DNA from: Hymenoscyphus infarciens
Lineage: Eukaryota > Ascomycota > Leotiomycetes > Helotiales > Helotiaceae
DNA length: 64,000 bases
Assembly (NCBI GenBank): GCA_001414345.1
Contig: LLCB01000108.1
Coordinates: 109,089 to 173,088, forward strand
Direction: 5' to 3'
Shown: piece after piece, positions 23,239 to 34,902 of the stretch
How the letters are laid out: each line of letters opens with the position of its first letter
Position numbering within the stretch: the first letter of the stretch is position 1
The notes under the pieces: generated by a model
The model's database searches: none
What the model was told of the DNA's origin: nothing
What the model saw: only the letters and a program-made list of their open reading frames with translations
Program-made: the position numbers and the translations under genes

Positions 23239-24458
23239 ATGCTAATCTCACTGACCGTTGGTAAGGTCGATGCAGGCGTCGCTGTCTTGCTGACAAACGA
23301 TAAACGACTGGTATGTTGTGCCTATAAACCCTCCCTCTGCGCCCATTTTCTTTAGCAGACCAGCCGATCTAATGACAAGTCACTCAGATCGAATTCCCCT
23401 CAATCCTCCTTCCCCCAAATATCTCCTCTGGCAGCATTGTCGATATTACCGTCTCCAGAAACTTTGCCTCGGAACAAAAATCCCAAGCAGCCTTCCTCGC
23501 CCTCCAAGACTCCATATTCTCCTCATTCGGAGAGGCAGAGCCCCTTGCCCCAGTCCTCCGCTGTAAAAATGCCACGCAAACATCTGTAGTCCTCGAATGG
23601 GATCCTATCGAACTCGCTACCGCAGATTGTATCTCGCTTTCTCTATTCCGCAATGGGCAGAAGGCGGGGAACATCCCACGTCCAACGAGCATGCATACAA
23701 CAAAGATCAGTGGTTTGGCTGTCGATACGGAGTACACCTTCCACCTGGTATTGAGAACAAGTGCTGGAACGTTCAGTAGTGAGAAGTTGGTGGTCAAGAC
23801 ACACAAGATGACGGATTTGAGCGGAATCACTATCACGCCTGGAATTCTACATGCCTCGCTCAGGGACAGCCTCACCAAAGCAGTTGAGAGGATAGGAGCG
23901 AAGTTGGCAGATAGTGTACGAATTGATACCACACACTTTGTGACCACTGAAGGGAGAGGGCAATCATGGGAGAAGGCTCTGGAGATGAATATCCCAGTTG
24001 TGCGACCGGAATGGGTGGAGGGATGTGAGAGAAATGGCAGAATCGTAGGTGTCCGAGAATACTACCTCGATGCCGACCCTAGCAAGCGCCAAATAGACCA
24101 ACGACTACCACCTCGAGAACCCTCGCCACCAAAGGAAACACCAATTAGTCCACCTGCCGATGGAAGAACCAATGGAACGAATGGAGGCGTACCACCTACA
24201 CCACCGGCGAAGGATACACCCAAAGAAGAAGACGAGGGGGAAAGCAGTTCAGAGGAAGAAGAGGACGAGGAGAAATCTACCATTCAAGAAGAGCAGAAAG
24301 TCCGAGTCGAGGATCGTGATCAACATAAAGTTGCCCTGAGACCTAATGAATTGTCACCACCGAAGGCTGAGGAGAAGGAGAGGGAGGGGAGTGATTCTTC
24401 GCCGGGATCTGGGAGTCGGACACCTGGACAGGCTAGCTTTCAAGATATTGCACTCTAG
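23239..24458 (+). CDS. CHS5: Exomer scaffold Chs5
   Basis: Predicted 380-aa protein. Exon 1 is 23239-23310 (MLISLTVGKVDAGVAVLLTN), intron 23311-23387 has donor GTATGT and acceptor CACTCAG, and exon 2 is 23388-24458. The N-terminal strand-helix is the dimerisation piece. A fibronectin type III domain follows (about 75-160, VLRCKNATQTSVVLEWDP...YTFHLVLRTSAG), then a BRCT domain (about 165-260, ITITPGILHASLRDSL...FVTTEG...VVRPEWVEGCERNG). The acidic Pro/Ser/Glu-rich tail (GESSSEEEEDEE) is usual for the family. Chs5 scaffolds exomer at the trans-Golgi and exports chitin synthase III and a few other cargoes to the cell surface. Confidence 0.95.
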
Positions 24459-25315
24459 TCCTTTACGCCTCCTCAGTGCTCTCTCTCGCGTCTTGTTATC
24501 ATATACCTAAGATTTTCCGTTTTTGCTGGTTTGGCTGGGGGATATTGAGATGGGCGATGGAGAGGTGTTCGTATCTCCGGAACTGGGATTTGGTGGACCA
24601 CCCTTTTCTTGTTTGTAGGTAATTCTAGCTTGAGCAAAAAGTGCAAATACAGGTTTAGAAACCCTTTGGCCGTGGGGCGTGTTTTTGTTTTGTGATGTGT
24701 GGGTTTGTGGTGTTTGTTTTACCCTACTATCGGCCATGCGAACTAGGCTGGGATAATCAAGAATGTAATACCTTGGTTCTTCTGGACTTGTTGGTATTCT
24801 CTGGTAGTCTGTGGATGAAATTTCGCTTGCGTAGTAAGAACTCATATCTAAACAATACTCATTTAATAACAATGAGAAGAATGGCGAGGGTTTCATATAT
24901 AACTCGTCAGTCCTTGCGTATTTGGGGAGAGATTGCTAGACTGTGGGTGTTTTTTCGAATTTCTTAAGTTAGGGTTGAGTTGTTGTATCAACTTAGCTTA
25001 TTACTACACATACACACTTAAGTGATGGAGTATTTTGTAATCATGCTGGAGATTGAGCTTTAACATCTCGCATTTCTATGAGAGCTTGTGGTTTTGCGTT
25101 TCTGTTATTATGTGATCACTTCTTGGACAATTGAAAGTTTTGTGCTAATGGCTTTGCGAGACTCGGAAATATTTTGTCATTGGGTTTCTGACAATCTACT
25201 TCATTGTGCGAGTCCTCCTCGAAGAGCCCAGAAGCAATTTGGGTACATGATATCGAGTTTTTGCTAGTAGTCCTTTTCTTTTGCCCATAACAACTGCCTT
25301 CCCGTGTCCTTTAGT
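24459..25315. other. Intergenic, no gene seen
   Basis: Lies between the convergent CHS5 and first BTB gene. No supported feature. Confidence 0.45.
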
Positions 25316-26176
25316 TCACTTAGTTTGACCACCCAAAACAGCACCTCCAGAACCCACGGCTCGAAGTCCAGACTGCGCGATCTGCGATGAGATGTTAGCA
25401 GGGTTGCTCATTCATACCAGTGTAATACGTACGACCTTTTCCTCCACATGATACAATTTCTTCGTCTCCTCTTCTGTAGGCCGATACCAAATAAATCCCG
25501 ATGATGCAAGGGTGAACATGTCCACTAGCATCAGGTGGGGGTAATTGTTGACACCAAACAGTTTAGGCGATTTATAGGTCATCCGAGCAACGAAGAACCG
25601 TCGCAGTGGGCTTCTTTCGGCTGTGTTTTCGTATAGACGCCCAAATTTCTCAGATATTCGGCTTGGGGAGAAGTCGTCCTTGGCGAGTAACGTCATTGTT
25701 TCGTTCTGCAGTCTTGGAATAAGGAGCCTCTCCGCTAAAAGCCATAACTCCAAAAGATCCTCACGCCAAAGAACTTTGCTATCCGTACGTTCAATGCGCT
25801 GGGTATAGAGCCAATTGACAAACACCGAGAATGCGATTGGGCACATATCCTCGAGCTCGGAAGCCTGACTTTCTCCCTCATTGAATGGACCATTGAATGC
25901 AGCCGTGAAGTAGGGCGAGTAGAAGCAGATGAATGATTTGTGAACGAGAAACTCATCCCTCTTGTCGTCCAAGCTGACCTTCACCTTTACCATAGTCTGT
26001 GACGCTCTACGATGTGTTAGAATTTCCCCGACGGGTTCTGGACGTGCGAGAATTCAAACTTACCCAAAGGTAGGTCGTGCGACTTCCTCGCTTCCGGGGT
26101 CATTAGGAGGCATCGTGGGAGAATTCGTAGCATCATATTTGATGCGCTTCGCGGTGGGCTCCTCGGAGCTCGACAT
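25316..26176 (-). CDS. BTB/POZ protein, cluster copy 1
   Basis: Predicted 250-aa protein. Exons on the minus strand are 26176-26064, 26006-25433 and 25381-25316. Exon 1 encodes a disordered leader (MSSSEEPTAKRIKYD...RPTFG) with a nuclear-localisation-like KRIK. Exon 2 carries the BTB fold: VHKSFICFYSPYFTAAFNG, FVNWLYTQRI, LELWLLAERLLIPRLQNE, and ENTAERSPLRRF after it. Exon 3 is 21 codons and contains SGLRAVGSGG. BTB proteins dimerise and often act as Cul3 ubiquitin-ligase adaptors or scaffolds. There is no MATH, kelch or zinc-finger partner domain here, so the job is unknown. The exon 2 donor is taken as GTC|GTACGT; moving it 3 bp would change one residue. Confidence 0.85.
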
Positions 26177-27008
26177 TATGGTGCATGGCGCGCCTCGAAC
26201 TTTAGTACGGAAACACGTACCCACGTGAGCAGTGCGTTGAGCCACCAGCGCAAAAGTTTGTTTCAATGAACGCAGCAGTAAATAGCTTCTACTGGAAGAT
26301 TTAACAGAACTCTATCCAAAACAGAACACTTACGGGAAAGCTGATAGTAATTGGATACTTCTCAATCCCAATCCTCTCGCATAACCTTCCTGTAGTAGCT
26401 CAACAGTCCCAATAATCTAGGAATACATTTTTGAATAGAGATTGTTCAGGTGTGAGACTCACTGCCCATATTATACTAAAAGTTTAGACCGAAAGATATA
26501 AAATAGACTTACCAGAGGCCTCAAGCATTGAGTATTTAGTGTTTCTAATTACCATATGCTACTTTGTTCAGTGAACTTGATTGTCTTAAAAAACTAGAAT
26601 AATATATTTCGATATATGTTACTTAGGTGTACAAGGACGATAGTAGAGACTCTCACCTATGTTCATCCCGTGTGTCCAGTTTTCTAGGATAACTTACGAT
26701 AGCATATTTCCAAGAATTTCGAGGATTAACTCATATGTTTTGGGACAATGACAGATGGCTGTTCAGAATTTCCAGGTTCATATTGCAAAAATTTCACGAG
26801 TATTTGGTCAACGAGGCATTCTTTATTCATTATCACGAGCTAGAGTATCGAGGGAAAACATTGTATTTCGTCATGGCTCAGTTTTTGATTGATGAGTTCA
26901 GTTGCACCACTTCCCCAATCGCTGCAACTCATTCCGTTTTGCCGTTTTCTCTGCTCCATCATCCATACAGCCCGCTAGCCTTCAAGAAGAAGTAGCCCTA
27001 AGTCGTTC
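26177..27008. other. Intergenic in BTB cluster
   Basis: Holds the promoter of copy 1. The plus-strand frame at 26735-26995 has no family signal. Confidence 0.4.
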
Positions 27009-27877
27009 TCATGTTGTGGTTGGGGTCGCAGTAGCTTCGCTAACATTTTCGCTCGCTTCCGAGGCATTTTTCATACCAACTTGGCGTAGACTGGAGTCCT
27101 TGGTCTGTAATACCATATTAGTTTAACCTATTTGACAGTTGTGAGACGGAACACCTCCCTGCTCATCGGCGTAAAATTGCTTAATTTCTTCTGAAGAGAA
27201 GTTTACAACTTTCGATCCGTTGTTGCGCCTCTCGCGCTGGAGCCACTTTACCATATCGACATGTACTGGTTGAGAGAAACTTTCAACATCAACTTCAAGA
27301 GAGCGTGATGAATTAGAACTGATTTTGGCTATGACAAACTGTCGTAATGGACTTCCTTCGGTAGTTTGTTCACAGCAAAAGTGGAGAAGCGGGGTCCCCG
27401 GTTCAAAAGCCGTAAAGTCTCGTTTTGAAGTCGAGGGATCAGAAACCCGTCACCCAAAATCCACAATTGTGTAAGTGCCCAAAACGTGGCTCCCTTGAGC
27501 CCTTCCGGAAGTTCAATACGTTGATTGTAGATCCAGCCAATGAAAATCGCAAATACTTTGCAACTAATTGAATCAAGTACTATCTCTTGCTTCTCCCCTT
27601 CCAAAAATGGTTCCATTGAGCGCTGCGGCGAAGTAGGGCGAGTAGAAGCAAATATGGGCCTTGTGAACTAAGAAGTCTTGGGTGTGGGTAGCGCTCTCGT
27701 TGACTTTGATTGTCACCATTGTGTCTGGCTTGCTACATTATGTTAGCGATTTATCTTCATTTGGTCTTCACCTTTGCCATACCTGAAATCGGGTCTCTCG
27801 ACTTCCACATTGGCCATGGGAGAAGTCGCAGTAGACGCGGCGAGCTTGATGCGCTTTCTGGGCGTTTCATTCGTCAT
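27009..27877 (-). pseudogene. BTB/POZ pseudogene, cluster copy 2
   Basis: It has the same exon plan as the intact copies: leader exon 27877-27783 (MTNETPRKRIKLAAS...ERPDF), BTB exon from 27732, and a last exon 27104-27009 reading TKDSSLRQVGMKNASE to a stop. The BTB exon is broken. An extra base near 27611-27612 shifts the frame inside AALNG/PFLEGEKQ. A second shift lies somewhere in about 27355-27420, after LLNRGPRF and before TTEGSPLRQF. The exon 2 donor is also not recognisable (GGAGGT instead of a GTAAGT-like site). Neighbouring frames preserve BTB motifs (IGWIYNQRIELPEG, LIPRLQNE), so decay looks recent. Assembly error at either indel cannot be excluded. Confidence 0.75.
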
Positions 27878-29136
27878 TTTTGAAGGCACCTGGTGGGTAG
27901 TTGGTGGTGGTTTGTAGGTTGTGGGTGCGACGATCTGGGAGAGTCTAAGTGGACACTAAAAGAAAGGCAACTTGTATACACCGCCTTTGGCGGCCTTGAA
28001 GGCTTTAATCTTTCGCGTAGTAAACGTGGTAGTGAATAGGTGATAGAGCGGCGTGAAATTTCTCCCTTGCCGTGGTCGCTCTATTCACCAACTACAGGGT
28101 TGACCTAATATGCTTTATTCACCAATTCTCTAGACACACTATAAATTTACGTCAAAACTTTGAAGTCGAGTGCAATTTCCAGCTCCGTACTTTGTTCAAC
28201 TCACTTAATTACTCTAAATTTCTAGAACATTTGAATAAATATTACTTTAACAACCACTAAGTCCTACCCACCTCCAGCTTTAAAATCTTAGAACTTATTT
28301 CATTTGACTTGCTTTATCCATACTTTCTTATGCAATGTAATTTAATAGTTAAAGTTACTAAACTTACTACCTGAGACGAGAAAGTGGTGACATATTAGCC
28401 AATTTCACATCGGTGAATAAAGCATACTAGACCAAACGTTTCAGATATTTTGTGGATCAAATTCACTAATTATCATTTAATAGACTTAATTATTCAGTGT
28501 ATTCTTAGAAAAAGTAAGAGGCTGGTTTGAATTTTAGCATTTCTTTTAAATAAAACTCAGCTTAATTACCCAACATATTCTCAAATAATATAATGTAATG
28601 GAGGTCATTTGGGTTTCCAGAATTTCGCTAAAAATAACCATCTTTGTCTAATTAACCCATTTCTTCTAAACTATAACTTAAACGAGATGATTGTCCAGGT
28701 ATTTGGTATCCCTTGTTTTTTGTTTAATCAAAATCAATTACTTTTAAAGTTATTGGAGGCTTATCAGATTTGACGCACCTCTTTAACTACTCTGGGTCGC
28801 TCGATTTAGATCAATTCTTCAAGGAAGCAGGACAAAAGTTTGTTCACCTCAAGTCTTTAAAGGAGTCAGTTACTCAACTTAAACCTTTGATTCTTGGCAC
28901 TCGTGATTGTTCATAATGTTACAAGTTGTTCACGAGAGTTGTGACAACGAAGCAATGTATTCATAGTATCAAGGTAAAATTTTGTTTCAGTAATTGGTCA
29001 CTTTTTCTCGATTTAACGCAATAATCAAGTATCGGGCTTGGCTATCTTTCGGATCATACAGCGGGCTACCCATCCTAAATATCAATGCTCTCTACCCTCA
29101 AAATCTTCTCATACATTATTCCCACTATCATAAACT
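27878..29136. other. Intergenic, AT-rich, with TIR element
   Basis: No gene supported. A possible MITE lies at 28108-28427. A second imperfect hairpin, GGTGATAGAGCG versus CGCTCTATTCACC, lies at about 28038-28090. The rest is AT-rich without open frames of note. Confidence 0.45.
28108..28427. mobile_element. Possible TA-flanked MITE, 320 bp
   Basis: A 15-bp perfect inverted repeat, TATGCTTTATTCACC (28109-28123) and its complement (28412-28426), bounds a 320-bp AT-rich segment with no coding potential. Both ends are flanked by TA (28106-28107 and 28428-28429), as expected for Tc1/mariner-type insertion. In AT-rich DNA a TA flank is weak evidence, so the superfamily is tentative. Confidence 0.5.
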
Positions 29137-29993
29137 TTACTCTGTCTTGGTTGGAGTAATCGTAGTAGCCTTGAGGCCTACTTGACGGAGACCTGATTCT
29201 TTAACCTATAATTCATTGCATTAGTTTGGCAACAACGGAAAGCATTTGGGAAATCTTACCTCCTCATTGACAAAGAATTGCTTGAGCTCTTTGGGAGAGT
29301 ATTTCTTCCTTTTCTGCTTCTCGGTTTTCAGCCATTGTACCATGTCGAGCAGTATTGACTGACGTAAAGTTTTGAGATCTTCAATGCAATCATCTGCACC
29401 TGAGCTGATGAGTGCAACGATGTATCGACGTAATGGGCTCCCCTCGGTAGTGTCTTCATACAACTTGTTTAAGTCTTTGGCTCGAAAATTCTCCCACCCG
29501 TCTTCCTCGTTACCATCGTTCAAAACTTGTATTGCCTCATTCTGAAGCCGGGGAATCAGAAATCTGTCCGCTAAAATCCACAAATGGACAAGCTCAAAAA
29601 AGAACTGCCTAGCTGAGATTTCAATACGCTGGGTGTAAATCCAATTGATAAACACCGCAAATGCGGTGGAATCGACCGAACCTAGTTCTAGCTCCTGTTT
29701 CTCGCCTTCCTGGAATTGACCATTGAGCGCTGCTGCGAAGTAAGGAGAGTAGAAACAAATATGAGGTTTGTGGACAAGGAAGGTGTGTGATTTTTTATCG
29801 TAGCGGTCCTTGATCTTGATCGTCACCAAGCAGTTAGAATCCCTGCTCCATACATCAGCAATTTAGTCTCGATCCAGTCTTCATCTTTGCCTTACATGAA
29901 AGTAGGTGGATCATCTTTCCGATTATCTGAAGGAGCCATGGATGGGGTTGTGAGTTTAGTGGTGTTCGCAGACTCTTTGTCTGGACTTGACAT
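29137..29993 (-). CDS. BTB/POZ protein, cluster copy 3
   Basis: Predicted 249-aa protein with exons 29993-29896, 29842-29260 and 29205-29137 on the minus strand. The leader exon reads MSSPDKESANTTKL...PPTFM. The BTB exon includes VHKPHICFYSPYFAAALNG, FINWIYTQRIEI, LWILADRFLIPRLQNE and EDTTEGSPLRRY. The last exon is 22 codons and contains VKESGLRQVGLK. The Met that begins the BTB exon in other copies is Leu here (TTG), which supports the upstream leader exon as the true start. Donor after FFVNEE is GTAAGA. Function as for the other copies: a stand-alone BTB protein of unknown partner. Confidence 0.86.
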
Positions 29994-30542
29994 GTTGAAG
30001 TATTTATGGGTTGAGAAGCTGGAGTTGACGATAAAGTGGAAACCAAAGCAAGGCAAAATCCCTCGCCCCTTTGAGTCACAAACAGATGCACAAAGGACTC
30101 GCTTGCTCTTGTTTTCTAATTCCATGTTTGTTGAAAGCCTGTTACTTAATTTATAATTGGTTGGTGAGCTTAGGCTACAGGTGCTGCTCGCTTATTGAAG
30201 ACAAGTCATATTCACGCTTCGTTCGGCAATAGAGATGGCTTCCCTCATTTTGCAAGTGTCCACAATTTGCTGCCAAACTCATGGGTGGATTTTGTCTTCA
30301 CTGGTTCTTTGTAAGTATTTAGGCGGGGTATTTCCACACATATAATTCCGTGAGTGACTGCTAGCAATCACTAGCAACTTCACTCACTGATAAGTTCTGA
30401 CCCACATTCAGAGAACCTGCATTAGCAACACGTCCGGTGCCATTTGCAATTCTGAGAGCTCACCTCCAACCTTTCTCCTGTAAGCCACATAACAAATTAA
30501 AGCAACTGCCCAATGCACATCCAGGCCGTTGAGGAAGCAAAC
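29994..30542. other. Intergenic, possible relic leader exon
   Basis: Near 30420-30480 a stretch reading SNTSGAICNSESSPPTFL just before GTAAGC resembles a BTB leader exon (compare PPTFM in copy 3) but lacks an ATG. It is probably the decayed first exon of copy 4. Confidence 0.4.
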
Positions 30543-31203
30543 ACTACAGTAACTATAAAGGTCACCTAAAAAGTCAAGACTCAAACATTAATTGTCCACA
30601 AAAGCTTTGTATGCCACTATTCGCCTTTTTTAGCAGTGGCATCTAACAGAGCATTTGAGGAAGGTGAAAGTCAGCATCTTAGACTTGATGATGTTTATCC
30701 ATCTGCTTTTACGCTACTCATCAACTGGCTCTACACTCAGCGTGTCCAGGAAGTCGGAGGGAGAGAGCCTCATGCTGAGGGCCTGATGGAGCTATGGACC
30801 TTAGCAAGCCGAGTTCTCCTCCCACAGCTCCAAAACGAAGCGCTAAAGAAGCTCAACTTTGCTCTATTTGAGGGCGGTGAGAATAATCGTCCCTGACTCT
30901 TTCGCATGTACGAGAACACTGCCGAAGGAAGCCCACTAAGACGCTTCATGGTTCAACGATTTTGCAGAAGATACCTTCAACCAAAGCACAGGGACAACAA
31001 GCAAGTCGCCGAAGAGTGCTATGACATGTTCGACTGGCCCAGGAGAAAATAGGCATACGCCCATCCACCTCTGTTTCACACTGAAGAGGAATTAGAAGGT
31101 TACTTTGTCGATGAAGATAAGGTAAGAAACTGTTAGATTTATAATCAACACCCAGATCGAGGCTAATCACGTGATATAGAATGCTCTAGAAGGGGTGGAG
31201 TGA
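30543..31203 (+). pseudogene. BTB/POZ pseudogene, cluster copy 4 (inverted)
   Basis: The only copy on the plus strand. One frame carries the whole BTB exon (TVTIKV..., VHKSFVCHYSPFLAVASN, LINWLYTQRVQEVG, LPQLQNEALKKLN, YENTAEGSPLRRF) but has three in-frame stops: TAA at 30567, TGA at 30894 and TAG at 31050. Donor GTAAGA at 31122 and acceptor GATATAG at 31179 are retained; the short last exon reads NALEGVE and has lost the S-G-L-R motif. Each stop can be derived from CAA, TGG (or CGA) and CAG by a single C-to-T or G-to-A change, as in RIP. There are no indels in exon 2, unlike the other decayed copies. Confidence 0.8.
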
Positions 31204-33540
31204 TTCTACTTCACTTACTCTCTTAAAGAGTTCGAGAGACACAACACAAAGCATTTTTGCAACAGAAACAAACTTTGTTCCAATCACAATTACCTTATGG
31301 TTTGAGAATATTGATCAAAATTCTTTCAAAACCTTTGTGTAATTTTTCTAAGCATTCTCGTAAAAGATTACAATATAGCCCAGAGTTTATAGTAACAATG
31401 AGATTAACTTCCCCTTGATTTCTTAAACTCTCCAACGCATACTCGATTCATTTTACTAACATTAGTTTACAGACAAGCCATTCTAGCCTTCGTGAAGTTG
31501 GCACCAAAAACAATGGTTATTCTTAGGGGCCCTATCGAAACTATACCACACTTCTCAGCAGAGTTCATGGCGATGGGGGTAGAGCATGAAGGTTACAAGG
31601 CGTGTGGGCCGCCGAAGAAAGTCTCGAGGGCAGGGAATAGGGATGTCAACAACGGAGTGCAAACAGTATTTTATCAATCTAAAGGGCCTTTCTCTTTATT
31701 TTTAGTCATTAGCGAGCATGTCTGGGGAAATGGAAACTTCTTTTTAGGCATCCGGGAAAACAATTTCAGAAAACTGGAAACCTTAAGTTAACCTTGCAGT
31801 TTTGTTGCTTCTTCAAACACGTCCTCTCTAATTACTGTCACCTACTTGACTTAAAAGCGACTTTCATATCTAAGAGAGTTCTCTCAGCTACTCAGTCGTC
31901 TATTAAATCCATTTTACAGGTTACGATCAAGATATATATTTTCCTTTCTTATTCGGTTGAAAAATGTCCTCCGGCGTATTGAGGGGGGAAATTGTAGGCA
32001 ATATCTATCCCGGGCACCTTGAGGTTGCCTTGAAATGCCTGGACCGCCTGGCCTTGTCATCCAACATGAGAGGGAAGGAGCGGCTTTGAGGTTAAGTATT
32101 CACCCCACGACCTGAAAATGGATCGGCGCCCAGCACAGCCTCTTCCAAATTAGAGTCAAAAATTCCCCCTTCTTGTCCCTTCTTTTGTTCATCCGTGTCT
32201 CGTGGAGCGATATCCTCTTTTAGCCCTTACTTCTTTTTCCTCAGCCCAACAAGGATGAGTATCGCCCATCGATACGCCTGTCGTCCAAAATGGGCAGTAG
32301 ACTAGAGCAACATAGTAACGGGGTGTCTTCTAGGATCCCTGCTTGAAAACATGATGAAATTAAGACACTGGAATGAGTGGCTAGCTCCGTTTCATTTCGA
32401 GGCTATGAAACGTGATCCCTCTATATAAAGAGTAAAAATTCAGCAAGACGAAAGAAGGTTCACAATGACTTTGTGTCAATTCGACCGGTGGACGTTGTAG
32501 AGAAAAAGTTGTACAATCAGTATTTCGTCTTCATGATTCGTCAGTTGGCTTTAGTCTTCATATCCACCATTGGAGGCTACATCGTTCTTGCGGCTAGTCA
32601 AAGCATCAACGTCTCACTCCACAATTGAGTTGGCTGTGACCATGGATAACAATCCTAGACTTCATATCGTGAACCTTGTCTTAATATAAGTCAATTTTAA
32701 CATCTTGAGAGCTAGGGCGATGTTATCTTGTGGAGACACTTCATAAGAAGCTTGGGACACGAGTTTTGTTTTCTCTGCTGTGTAATTCAAAATTCGATAA
32801 TCCAATCGAGAGCGGGTGAGGTTTTCAAAACGAATACATATCAAGATTTCGACTTAGCCTTCGCTTGAGGTTTGGTTGGTATATCCTGTTTTGACAAATT
32901 TAAACCATGTAAAACTTTGGACTCAAAATACGTATTTCGTGGTAAAGACTACCGTAACACTACCATCAAATAATTCCTAGGAGATTTTTGGCCATTGCTC
33001 CATTCCGACATCTCTTAATTGGTCTTTGCCCCACAAGTTCTAGGGATATTTCCCTAGTAAGTTAGTAGCGCACCAAAATACTGCGTCTCTTGATACTAAG
33101 ACCGACCATCAACCCGTACTTCTTCACATTCCCGGAGCGCAAAGTAGATACTTTAGGGTGTTATTGATGAGAAGAGAGTTGATTACGTTACCCCTTTCAA
33201 CACCTCGAGGTGGTTCGAAATATCCCACGTGCCTCTTCAAGTTGGCCTTATAATAATTTTTCCAATTTTTACGAGGTAAAAAAGTAAAAGACGTGTTGGG
33301 GCGAAAGGAAATGGCCATTCATCAAGCATTTACCACCGAGAGAGGTTGCCACCGACCCTTTTCTTCATCAACCACCCAAACCGCCCCCAGAAAGCCGCTC
33401 CTCTTTTCTAATATCTGCCGTGTGATCCTTTTAATAGAGAAGGACTTTCAATCCCCGGCAAACAAACCACACGAACGATTAACTTGCTATCCTGTCAAAC
33501 AATATGTCAGTTCAACCAATATTGTACAAGTAATATGGCA
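31204..33540. other. Long gene-free stretch
   Basis: 2.3 kb in the BTB cluster without a supported gene. Open frames at 31492, 31794, 32662 and 33293 have no domain or family signal. No inverted-repeat element found by eye. Confidence 0.45.
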
Positions 33541-34408
33541 GGTCTAATTTTGTCTCTTCAACGTAGAAGTGTTTCAACTCCTCCTCCAAGAACTTAATCC
33601 AGCCTTCTCTGTCTTTATTTCACGAATACTCATGTACTTTGTCATGTCAACCAGTGCATCTCGTTGCACGTTTGCTAGCCAAGCTTCAGACGGATCCCCC
33701 ACTACACTTCCAACGGGGGCAATGTGATAGCGTCGCAGTGGATCCCAATCGAGTGTGTTATCGTACGTGCGTTTATATGGACCTGCGGCTTGATACTGGT
33801 TTGTCTTGAGACGTTGCTTCTCCAAGGCTCTGAGTATTCATTTTGAAAAGCGGGCACAAGAAGCCTGTTCCCAAGAAGCCATGAGTCAACGAAGATCCAG
33901 TGTTTACTCACATCTTCCACAGTCTCGATGCGCCAAGAGTAGAGCCAGTGTCGAAATTTTGTAAAATTTGCTGCAGTAACGTCTTCAAGGGGAACCTTTT
34001 TTGGGTCCCCCCTTCTTGAAAGGCCCCGTTGAAAGCCGCGGTGAAATATGAGGAATAGTAGCAGATGAAGCTTTTATGAATGGCAAATGCCGTTTGTTTC
34101 TTCCCCTCCTCCACCGTCACAGTCACCATTTCTTGGGTGCCCCTGCTCTTTGTTAGAAATCACCTTTGGAAGTAATGGAGTGGCGACTTACGAGAGGGTA
34201 GCTTTTTCTTTTGGTGTCTCCCTCTTCTGGCGTGGCTGCTGAAGAGACGCGATCTTGAAGGTGACTGAGTTGCTAGCTTAACAAGAGAAGTTTCGATCTT
34301 GTTCCAGAAGTTACACCAGGAAGGAAGGAAGGTGGAAGACGAAGGTGAAGAGACGGCTTTTATGATCCGTGCTTTATCAGCTTCCTTGGACTGGCTCTTC
34401 TTTTTCAT
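33541..34408 (-). pseudogene. BTB/POZ pseudogene, cluster copy 5
   Basis: Remains of a BTB gene spread over three frames. A leader exon on the minus strand starts at 34408 (MKKKSQSKEADKARI) and runs to a GTAAGT donor. The BTB exon starts MVTVTVEEGKKQTAFAIHKSFICYYSSYFTAAFNG and then shifts frame in an A/T homopolymer near 33995-34000. The next piece (HWLYSWRIETVEDV, LLVPAFQNE) shifts again near 33820-33835, and the last (YDNTLDWDPLRRY) shifts once more near 33575 before FYVEETK. The leader-to-BTB splice phase also does not fit the intact copies. At least three indels make this a pseudogene, more diverged than copy 2. Confidence 0.75.
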
Positions 34409-34902
34409 TGGAGCATGTCTAATATTTGTTATCGTACAAAATTAATTGCATAAAAGTATTTCGAAATGAAGCTGGAACTCGTTGAACTAAGCCGGTTAGC
34501 TACTTGCTGGGTCTCTTTTCGAAGGACTCATTTTTTGGATCCAAGTATACCCTCTTACAAATGTTGTATTCGGAGTCCTGGAACAATTTACTCCATTGCT
34601 TCAGAGAAGTGACAACAGCCAAAAGTAAACAAAGTCAATTGTTCAAAACTGTTTGCATAATTAATTCCGTTGTTTGTGGCGATTTAGATTACACGACGGA
34701 AACTCTACGTCTACTTTTTCAGCCTCTAATGTAAGAATGAGGTTTCTTGATGGCGTATGTCACTCTATCACCCAAGAAATGAATAAATAGTGATGATGTT
34801 GACTTGCTTTCATTTCTGCGCCGCGAGCTTGCTAGCACCACCATTCCCCATCCTCTCCCCCCCCCCATAATTGAGGCAAAATCAAACCCCATTTCTGCAG
34901 TC
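34409..34902. other. Intergenic in BTB cluster
   Basis: Nothing supported apart from short frames without domain signal. Confidence 0.4.
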
